A stretch of 12,298 nucleotides of DNA from an uncultured Dorea sp. Lineage in GTDB: Bacteria; Bacillota; Clostridia; Lachnospirales; Lachnospiraceae. The notes under the pieces are model-generated. The model did no database searches and was not told where the DNA came from. It worked only from the letters and a program-made list of their open reading frames with translations. The position numbers and the translations under genes were made by a program. The stretch lies in the NCBI GenBank assembly GCA_910589275.1, contig CAJUTH010000063.1:1-12298 (forward strand), given 5' to 3'. Below, piece by piece: positions 6,857 through 12,298 of the stretch; positions within the stretch are counted from its first letter, which is position 1; every line of letters starts with the position of its first letter.

Positions 6857-6885
6857 ATTCTAGCACATTAGTAATAAGGAAACAA
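6857..6885 (-). promoter_or_regulatory. promoter of the BglG/Mga-type regulator
   Basis: On the minus strand, TTGTTT (6885-6880) and TAGAAT (6862-6857) are 17 bases apart, with TGC directly before the -10 (extended -10). Transcription would begin about 15 bases before the ribosome binding site. The promoter overlaps the 3' end of the ThuA-domain gene. Both hexamers are identical to those of the ThuA-gene promoter. Confidence 0.6.
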
Positions 6886-7698
6886 CTTTAACCGGTTATC
6901 GCCGCTCCGGTCCGGCTTTTCTAGTGTGACCTCTCCGGTTGCCGCCCATTCGCATCCCCTGACAAGCATTGTAATGAAATTAAAGCGGTCCAAGGCCTCC
7001 CAATGCCCGATGGAGGTTACGAATACGCGCCCTTTTCCGTATTCATTTGTCCAGATTACGGGCGTATACTGGTTCACGCCCGGCATTTTTGTAAGGTCGC
7101 CATCCGGGATATCCACCGGATGATGGGCGGGCGGAAAGCCGGGAACCCGGTAAAAATCAACATCATCATAGATGGAAGCCAATACATGAATGTTAGCGTC
7201 CGGGTGTATGATCAGGTGGGTGAAAAGGTCGTCAAACACATTCATCCATTTCGCGTCAATCCCTTTCGTGATGGGATGGTCCGGATCCGTGGTCTCTATG
7301 ATGTGGTCGTCCTTCGGACACCGGCGGCAGCCCTGATCCATGGCACAGTAACCGCCAAGGAGCCTGCGCCACTCGTCCGGCCAGTGGGCATCTACCCAGA
7401 TACTGGAATGATAGAAAACAATGCCCTTTCCCTGTGCCGCAAAGTCATAAACCGCCGCCTCCGACTGTTCGCCGAATCGTCTGGCGGGCTGGGAAGGCAG
7501 GAGCTTTCCATCGTAGTTGATCAGCAGCAGATCGTAGGGTTCGAGGAACTTCGGGGTGATATTGCGAAATTCTTCTACGATGGTTACCTGAAAGCGCCCG
7601 GTTGCTTCTAAGAGCTCTCTGAGCCGTTCATTCATTTTTCTGCTCTGGTGTTCAATGGTAACAAGACCCGATACCAGAAGCACTTGGATTGTTTTCAT
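6868..7698 (-). CDS. ThuA-like domain protein
   Basis: This 276-aa protein belongs to the ThuA-like family, which has a glutamine-amidotransferase-like flavodoxin fold and is linked to trehalose and related sugar or polyol use. The exact reaction is not established. Visible family segments are VLLVSGL near the N-terminus, YDLLLINYDG (55-64), GKGIVFYHSS (90-99), the HPITKGID motif (141-148), and PVIWTNEYGKGRVFVTSIGH (213-232). The length is normal and no signal peptide is present, so it is cytoplasmic. AGGAGG lies 7 bases upstream of the ATG. It is the only intact gene between a frameshifted regulator and a dehydrogenase remnant transcribed away from it, suggesting it once served that catabolic set. 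Confidence 0.88.
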   Translation of the reverse strand: MKTIQVLLVSGLVTIEHQSRKMNERLRELLEATGRFQVTIVEEFRNITPKFLEPYDLLLINYDGKLLPSQPARRFGEQSEAAVYDFAAQGKGIVFYHSSIWVDAHWPDEWRRLLGGYCAMDQGCRRCPKDDHIIETTDPDHPITKGIDAKWMNVFDDLFTHLIIHPDANIHVLASIYDDVDFYRVPGFPPAHHPVDIPDGDLTKMPGVNQYTPVIWTNEYGKGRVFVTSIGHWEALDRFNFITMLVRGCEWAATGEVTLEKPDRSGDNRLKLFPYY

Positions 7699-7734
7699 AA
7701 AAATCCCTCCTGTTTTCTATTATTTTATTTTATC

Positions 7735-7763
7735 ATTCTATTTCAGGTTTTCCACCAAAACAA
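7735..7763 (-). promoter_or_regulatory. promoter of the ThuA-domain gene
   Basis: On the minus strand, TTGTTT (7763-7758) and TAGAAT (7740-7735) are separated by 17 bases. The spacing and both hexamers equal those of the regulator promoter at 6857-6885. It lies about 40 bases ahead of the ATG. Confidence 0.6.
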
Positions 7764-7771
7764 ACGGTACT

Positions 7772-7791
7772 TTTCCTTTACTATTAGGAAA
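7772..7791. promoter_or_regulatory. candidate operator between divergent promoters
   Basis: TTTCCT (7772-7777) and AGGAAA (7786-7791) form a 6-bp inverted repeat with an 8-bp spacer. It lies between the -35 boxes of the ThuA-gene promoter and the divergent dehydrogenase-remnant promoter, a usual place for a shared regulator site. Which protein binds it is not known. Confidence 0.35.
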
Positions 7792-7799
7792 TTAGAAGT

Positions 7800-7828
7800 T
7801 TGAGGGGAAATCGGAAATCCATTATAGT
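7800..7828 (+). promoter_or_regulatory. promoter of the dehydrogenase remnant
   Basis: TTGAGG (7800-7805) and TATAGT (7823-7828) are 17 bases apart on the plus strand, about 70 bp ahead of the ATG at 7901. It is divergent to the ThuA-gene promoter. Confidence 0.5.
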
Positions 7829-7900
7829 AAGGCCATAAGGAAACGGACCGGAACGTGAACACTTAAAAACAACCAGAGGAGAAGAAAGGAAAATAGGAAA

Positions 7901-8349
7901 ATGAAAAAGGGATATGGAGCAGGGTTTTGTGACAAGGGGCAGATGGGAGGGGTTCATGGTATCGCTGCCTACGAATACTAAAGAAGTGGTTCCGGAGGAT
8001 TCGCCGGCTTCCCCCAGTCTGCTTAACCCGGTGGCATGCAACGCAGACCCAGAGCATCCATATGGTAAAAAAGGGCGGGCTTGTCGTATTTTTTGGCGGC
8101 GTGCCGAAAGGGTCTATGACCGAACTTGACTGCAATTTGATCCATTATAATAATATCTGGATCAAAGGGCATTTCGGGGCGTCCTACAGCCAGTCGAAAA
8201 GGGCGTTTCAGCTAGCGGTTTCCCCGGCGTTTCCAACGGAGAAGTTTATTACACATATATTACCGCTGGATCAGATCAATGAAGGGATCAAACTAACCCG
8301 GACGGGGGAGGCGATCAAGGTTGTCCTTCATCCTTGGGACGAGGCGTAG
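7901..8349 (+). pseudogene. zinc-dependent (medium-chain) dehydrogenase remnant
   Basis: Only pieces of a roughly 340-aa MDR-family dehydrogenase remain. An ATG at 7901 with an upstream AGGAG opens a 26-codon ORF (MKKGYGAGFCDKG...) that stops at 7981. In another frame, about 7959-8043 reads TKEVVPEDSP...LLNPVACN, resembling the family's LPDD-(x)n-EPLAC segment. In a third frame, from about 8040, it reads TQTQSIHMVKKGGLVVFFGG and continues to the normal C-terminus (GEAIKVVLHP) at 8349. Most of the catalytic and Rossmann regions are gone, so the gene has suffered an internal deletion and frame changes. Members of this family oxidise sugar alcohols or alcohols with NAD(P)+; the original substrate cannot be told. 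The 95-aa C-terminal frame (ATG at 8062) lacks its own ribosome binding site. Confidence 0.75.
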
Positions 8350-8426
8350 AGGCTTTTTTACTAGATAAAATAGGGTATAACCGGAGGATTTTTTGTTAAA
8401 GATATAGATGTAGCAACAGTTTGTAA

Positions 8427-8458
8427 GGGGTCTCGCCTATCCGGATAGGCGAGACCCC
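8427..8458. repeat. 32-bp perfect palindrome
   Basis: GGGGTCTCGCCTATCC (8427-8442) is followed immediately by its exact reverse complement (8443-8458), with no spacer. As RNA it would form a strong hairpin of about 14 pairs closed by a tight loop. No T-run follows on either strand. It lies 50 bp ahead of the permease ATG. It may be a terminator without a tail, an operator, or a recombination or mobile-element site. Confidence 0.8.
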
Positions 8459-8507
8459 GGTAAAACAAGGTACTGGTATTCATAACTGGATTTGTTCGGA
8501 GTGTGAG

Positions 8508-9668
8508 ATGGAATTTAGCAGAGAAATCATCCGGGAGATCAGGAGACTGATCGTATTTACCGCAATATTGTTTTTATGCCTCTGGAAACATGAAGTGGTC
8601 TTTGCGCTGCTTGGGGGAGTGTTCCATGTGGTCTTTCCTTTTGTGCTCGGAGGGGCAATTGCATTTGTTTTAGGTGTGCCGATGAATTATGTGGAGCATC
8701 GTTTGTTTCCGGAGGAAAGGAAAAATAGTTCGAGGATGATGGGCAGGCTGGCAAGACCGGTGAGCTTGGTCATCATTCTTGTTTTGCTGTTTGGAATTAT
8801 GTTTGCCGTTCTGTTTCTGCTGCTTCCGCAGCTTGGCGAAACCTTTGCGAATCTGGGAGACAGCGCGCAGGAATTTTTACCGAAGGTGCAGCTTTGGGCG
8901 GAAGGTGTTTTTCGTAACAATGAGGAAATCATGGAACTGCTGGGACATATAGAATTTGACTGGGATAAAATTACGGATATGGGAATCCGTTTCTTAAGGA
9001 GCGGGGCGTCTAATATGGTGGGTTCTACGATTCTTGTGGTGAGGGAAATCGTAAGCGGGCTGGCGGTGTTCTTTATTGCGTTTGCATTTGCCTGCTATGT
9101 GCTTCTTCAGAAGGAGCGGCTGAAAATTCAGGGGAAAAAGATCCTGTATGCGTTTGTACCGGAGGGAAAGGCGGAAGCCATACTGGAGGTGCTGTCGCTG
9201 ACCTATTATACGTTTTCCGGTTTTCTGACAGGACAGTGTCTTGAGGCGGTTATTCTGGGCGGGATGTTTGTCGCCGCAATGACCGTACTTCGCATTCCTT
9301 ATGCCCTTCTGATTGGTATGATTATCGCGTTTACCGCGCTTGTACCGGTATTTGGGGCGTTTGTGGGATGCGCGGTGGGCGTGAGTCTGATTTTTATTGT
9401 AAATCCGGCAAAAGCGCTTTTATTTATCGTGCTGTTTTTAGTGCTGCAGCAGTTAGAAGGGAATTTTATCTACCCTCATGTGGTGGGAAATTCGGTGGGG
9501 CTGCCTTCGATCTGGGTGCTGGCGGCGGTCAGTGTCGGCGGCACGCTTATGGGAGTTGTGGGGATGCTGATTTTTATTCCGGTGGCGTCAGTAACGTATG
9601 CGCTGTTTCGGGAGATTATTTATCTTCTGCTGAAAAAGCGGGGGATGAAGCCGGAGGATATTGTGTAA
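8508..9668 (+). CDS. AI-2E family transporter (permease)
   Basis: This 386-aa integral membrane protein matches the AI-2E (YdiK/PerM/TqsA) family. Its visible layout is a pair of N-terminal helices (about 12-60), another pair of hydrophobic segments (about 84-110), a soluble loop rich in acidic residues (about 110-170), then a C-terminal bundle of helices from about 175. The C-terminal family signature is seen in FLTGQCLEAVILGGMF, ALVPVFGAFVG, QQLEGNFIYPHVVG and VGLPSIWVLAAVSVGG. Members export small molecules or, in some bacteria, act as sodium or autoinducer-2 carriers; the substrate here cannot be predicted. CGGAG lies 7 bases before the ATG. It is followed by spmA in the same direction after 96 bp. 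Confidence 0.92.
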   Translation: MEFSREIIREIRRLIVFTAILFLCLWKHEVVFALLGGVFHVVFPFVLGGAIAFVLGVPMNYVEHRLFPEERKNSSRMMGRLARPVSLVIILVLLFGIMFAVLFLLLPQLGETFANLGDSAQEFLPKVQLWAEGVFRNNEEIMELLGHIEFDWDKITDMGIRFLRSGASNMVGSTILVVREIVSGLAVFFIAFAFACYVLLQKERLKIQGKKILYAFVPEGKAEAILEVLSLTYYTFSGFLTGQCLEAVILGGMFVAAMTVLRIPYALLIGMIIAFTALVPVFGAFVGCAVGVSLIFIVNPAKALLFIVLFLVLQQLEGNFIYPHVVGNSVGLPSIWVLAAVSVGGTLMGVVGMLIFIPVASVTYALFREIIYLLLKKRGMKPEDIV

Positions 9669-9764
9669 AAGCTGGGGCGTCCGGCTGGAAAAGCGCAGCG
9701 TGGTTCTAAAAGAGGGTATCCGGCTCATAAATATAAAAGAATATTTGAAAATGGGAATGGCGGT

Positions 9765-10382
9765 ATGCTGAATTATTTGTGGGCGGGAATGATTGTGATC
9801 GGGATTATCTGCGCGGCATTTACAGGGAGGATGCCGGAGATTACAAATGCGGCGCTGGATTCGTCGAAGGAGGCGGTTACCCTGTGTATTACGATGATGG
9901 GGGTTATGTCTTTCTGGGTTGGGATGATGGAGATTGCTTCAGAGGCTGGGCTGGTTAGAAGTATGGCCCGCAGGATGCGGCCGGTGATCCGATTTTTGTT
10001 TCCGGAGATCCCGAAAAATCATCCTTCGCTGGAGCATATTACGACGAATATTATTGCCAATGTACTGGGGCTTGGATGGGCGGCGACACCGGCGGGGCTT
10101 CAGGCGATGGAAGAGCTTTCTAAACTGGAGGAAGACAGGAGGAAGGGACGGCTTCCAGGGCCTGTGAGACGAAGGGGGATTGCCAGCAATGAGATGTGTA
10201 CATTTCTGATCATTAACATCTCGTCACTGCAGCTGATCCCGGTGAATGTGATTGCCTACCGGAGCCAGTACGGGAGCGTGAATCCGGCGGGAATCGTAGG
10301 GGCAGGGATTGCGGCGACGGCGGTGAGTACATTGGTGGCGGTGGTGTATTGCAAGGTGATGGATAGGAAGCGGGGAACGTAG
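9765..10382 (+). CDS. spmA: spore maturation protein A
   Basis: This 205-aa membrane protein matches SpmA, a nucleoside-recognition (Gate) domain protein. In Bacillus subtilis SpmA acts with SpmB in spore-core dehydration and heat resistance. Family segments are MLNYLWAGMIVIGI, ITNAALDSSKEAV, MGVMSFWVGMMEIA, the highly typical NIIANVLGLGWAATPAGLQA, and NEMCTFLIINISSLQLIPV. The length is typical. The ribosome binding site is weak (GGGAATGGCGGT), but no other start lies upstream in frame. spmB, which normally follows directly, is not in the window. AT-rich sequence and a defence-like gene begin right after the stop. Confidence 0.93.
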   Translation: MLNYLWAGMIVIGIICAAFTGRMPEITNAALDSSKEAVTLCITMMGVMSFWVGMMEIASEAGLVRSMARRMRPVIRFLFPEIPKNHPSLEHITTNIIANVLGLGWAATPAGLQAMEELSKLEEDRRKGRLPGPVRRRGIASNEMCTFLIINISSLQLIPVNVIAYRSQYGSVNPAGIVGAGIAATAVSTLVAVVYCKVMDRKRGT

Positions 10383-10455
10383 AATTCCCTGCTTTCTTTA
10401 AAAAATTCCCCTTTATAGGAAATCAGTATAATTACAAAAATATCGGAAATAATAG

Positions 10456-10484
10456 TTGAAATAACACAAAAAAGTATATATAAT
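10456..10484 (+). promoter_or_regulatory. promoter of the ATPase/TOPRIM-like pair
   Basis: TTGAAA (10456-10461) and TATAAT (10479-10484) are spaced by 17 bases in very AT-rich sequence, about 44 bp ahead of the ATPase ATG. The near-consensus boxes suggest constitutive sigma-A transcription. Confidence 0.65.
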
Positions 10485-10527
10485 AACATAATAAAAACGT
10501 AAATAACGTGGAAAAAAGGTGGAGGAC

Positions 10528-11685
10528 ATGAAAATCTTAAAACTATCCATAAAAGGTTTACAAAATTTAAAAAATACTTTAGATGTGGACTTCGTTGCAC
10601 AACAAAGAGTAGACAATGATGCCAGAGAACAAATGTTCAATGTGTTTTCTAATGTTTATACAAGTCCAACATTATCTTTTATTGGGATTAATGCATCTGG
10701 TAAGACAACAATCCTAAAATTGATTTCTTTTGCTATAGGATTATTAAATAATGAACCTATTAATAGTATTTCCTCTAAAAAATTTTTGGACGACTTAGAT
10801 AGTAAACAAAATATGATTTTTACTGCTTATTTTTATCATAATGGCATTGTATATAAATTGGAAACAATAGTAGGAAGAAAAAGAAATGCTATTGATGGCA
10901 ATACAAAATTTGTAATTATAGATGAAACATTATGGGAAAAAGAAATTCATAAGATAAAAACGAAAAAAAGACTTTATGATTTTAATGATGCCCAAGTAAA
11001 AATCCGAAGAAATAAAAATGAACAGTATCTAATAGAAGATGTTAGTATTATAGTTGCTTTAAATAAAGAACAAGACACGAATTTTTCCTTATATGATATG
11101 TCAGATTTCACAGATCATAATATGTTGAATTTTTTAGGCCAGTATCCGAAAGAAATATTAACTTTTTTAGATCCTAGCATCGAAACCCTTAGCTGTGAAC
11201 CAACTGAAAAAAAAGTTGATATCAGATTGAAATTTTATGAAAAAGAAGAGCTAACGTTAAATAGTCCGTTAGCACTTAACAGATATCTTTCTTCAGGTAC
11301 AATAAAAGGTCTGAGTGTATTTATGGGGGCAGTATTTTCATTTTTGGAAGGGGGATATTTGATTGTAGATGAATTAGAAAATCATTTTAACAAAGAAATT
11401 GTTTCAACATTAATACGATTTTTCATGGATAAAAAAGTCAATAAAAAAGGGGCAACTCTGATTTTTTCAACTCATTATTCAGAATTGCTAGATGAATTTG
11501 AAAGGAACGACAGTATTTATATTACAAAAAACAAAGATGGGATTACTGCCGAAAAACTTTCTGGTATTTTGAAAAGAAATGATATTAAAAAAAGTGAGAT
11601 ATACGATAGTGATTTTCTTGAGGGAACCGTACCTGCTTATGAATCTTATATTGCTCTGAAAAAAGCGCTAATATCATTAAGATAG
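10528..11685 (+). CDS. AAA15-type ABC ATPase, defence-associated
   Basis: This 385-aa protein is an SMC/ABC-like ATPase of the AAA_15/AAA_21 group found in AbiL, PARIS and OLD-type defence systems. Visible motifs are Walker A GINASGKTT (53-61), an ABC-signature-like LSSGTIKGL (254-262), Walker B YLIVDELE with D281 and E282, and an H-loop STHYSE with H316. The region between Walker A and the signature forms the usual long insert. The ATG at 10528 is preferred over the GTG at 10519 because the AAGGTGGAGG stretch fits it and homologues begin MKILKLSIKG-like. The stop codon overlaps the next gene's ribosome binding site, so the two are tightly coupled. In related pairs the ATPase senses phage and controls the TOPRIM effector. 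The gene is strongly AT-rich compared with spmA, suggesting horizontal acquisition. Confidence 0.85.
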   Translation: MKILKLSIKGLQNLKNTLDVDFVAQQRVDNDAREQMFNVFSNVYTSPTLSFIGINASGKTTILKLISFAIGLLNNEPINSISSKKFLDDLDSKQNMIFTAYFYHNGIVYKLETIVGRKRNAIDGNTKFVIIDETLWEKEIHKIKTKKRLYDFNDAQVKIRRNKNEQYLIEDVSIIVALNKEQDTNFSLYDMSDFTDHNMLNFLGQYPKEILTFLDPSIETLSCEPTEKKVDIRLKFYEKEELTLNSPLALNRYLSSGTIKGLSVFMGAVFSFLEGGYLIVDELENHFNKEIVSTLIRFFMDKKVNKKGATLIFSTHYSELLDEFERNDSIYITKNKDGITAEKLSGILKRNDIKKSEIYDSDFLEGTVPAYESYIALKKALISLR

Positions 11686-11696
11686 GAGGCTTTAAA

Positions 11697-12215
11697 ATGG
11701 CAAAATATTTAGCATGTATATGCGAAGGCGGTGCCGAACACGCGATATTAGATTTATTACTGGACAACCATAGCTTAGTTTTTGAGAGAGAAGATCTAAT
11801 TGAAGAAGAAGTGTTAAAATGCCGACGAGGAAGAGATTTTGAAGAAAAGTACCTAAAGAAAGGCTTTTCCGAAAAAATAACAGTTTATCGAATTTTAGAT
11901 TCAAGAAATGAAAATTTTAAGCTACGCAAAGCATATGAAAAGAAGGTAGATGTTATAAATGTAGTTACAGCTCCTGAAATTGAAATGCTTATAATATGTA
12001 ATGAAGACAGATACAAAGATTTTAAAAATTCAGGAGAGAAACCAAGTACATATTGTAAGCGTGCTTTGTAATATAGCAAAGTAAAAAGTTATGATTTTAT
12101 TTATGAATATTTTTCTGATATAAATATCTTAATAAATGCGTTGCATGAATATAGACGGATATCAAAAATTCGTAGAAAAGAAATGACCTTATGGGATCTA
12201 TTAAAACAAAAATAA
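11697..12215 (+). pseudogene. TOPRIM/RloB-like effector with an in-frame stop
   Basis: The first open stretch (11697-12071, 124 aa) starts 11 bases after the ATPase stop, with AGGAGG upstream. It has YLACICEGGAE with E10, a TOPRIM-like acidic motif; YRILDSRNENF with D68; and TAPEIEMLIICN with E94/E96, resembling the P-x-(F/I)E segment of RloB/AbiLii-like proteins. TAA at 12069-12071 ends it. The same frame then continues for 47 further codons (SKVKSYDFIYEYFSDINILI ... TLWDLLKQK) to a second stop at 12213-12215. The tail has ordinary coding character, so the TAA looks like a nonsense mutation in a 172-aa gene. Truncated function or readthrough is possible. Family assignment is tentative. Confidence 0.65.
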
Positions 12216-12240
12216 TAAATTTTTCAACCTACTCATCTAC

Positions 12241-12272
12241 TGGTTAAAAAATATGTAACCATCAAATTTTTT
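12241..12272 (+). terminator. weak terminator after the ATPase/TOPRIM-like pair
   Basis: TGGTTA (12241-12246) pairs with TAACCA (12256-12261) across a 9-nt loop, followed by a run of six Ts (12267-12272). The stem is short. It lies just after the second stop of the TOPRIM-like gene. Nothing else is recognised up to the window end. Confidence 0.35.
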
Positions 12273-12298
12273 AGTCTTAGCTTGACACAACCGTACCG

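Noticed and set aside
7003..7611. Plus-strand ORF of 202 codons
   Set aside because: It is antisense to the well-supported ThuA-domain gene and shows no known domain.
9368..9709. ORF of 113 codons inside the AI-2E-type gene in another frame
   Set aside because: It overlaps a conserved membrane-protein region and has a low-complexity G/A/S-rich translation typical of a shifted frame.
12216..12298. Possible insertion-sequence end or new promoter (TTGACA near 12282)
   Set aside because: The window ends before any terminal repeat, -10 box or ORF can be seen.

Overview
The window looks like a chromosomal segment of a spore-forming gut Clostridia bacterium, most likely Lachnospiraceae. The reasons are an spmA spore-maturation gene, a DUF6273 lipoprotein, AGGAGG ribosome binding sites and the mix of genes. 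No species can be named from the sequence alone.

Layout. (1) 1-930 is a tRNA array on the + strand: Asp (5' end outside the window), Val, Tyr, two degenerate Thr-like copies, Thr, initiator Met, Phe and Lys, closed by a strong hairpin terminator. (2) 1054-1994 (minus) is an AT-rich abortive-infection gene of the Abi_2 (AbiD/AbiF) HEPN type. A frame change splits it just before the catalytic motif, and its leader carries a hairpin plus U-run. (3) 2467-4856 (+) holds an ECF sigma factor, an overlapping single-pass membrane partner with a large extracytoplasmic domain, and a DUF6273 lipoprotein. Together they look like a signalling unit. (4) 5004-8349 is a decaying carbohydrate locus: a frameshifted BglG/Mga-type PTS-linked regulator (minus), an intact ThuA-domain gene (minus) and, divergently, the remnant of a zinc-dependent dehydrogenase (+). 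(5) 8508-10382 (+) carries an AI-2E-family permease and spmA. (6) From about 10383 base composition becomes strongly AT-rich and a two-gene, defence-like pair follows. It consists of an AAA15-type ABC ATPase and a small TOPRIM-like protein whose gene has an in-frame TAA at codon 125. The usual spmA partner spmB is not seen.

The most unusual features are two 83-bp tRNA-Thr-like copies whose anticodon loop is the exact reverse complement of the real tRNA-Thr loop, giving 16 nt of perfect antisense to the functional gene. Two separate AT-rich defence-type loci sit at the window's edges, and both are interrupted by apparent mutations. A 32-nt perfect palindrome lies ahead of the AI-2E-type gene.
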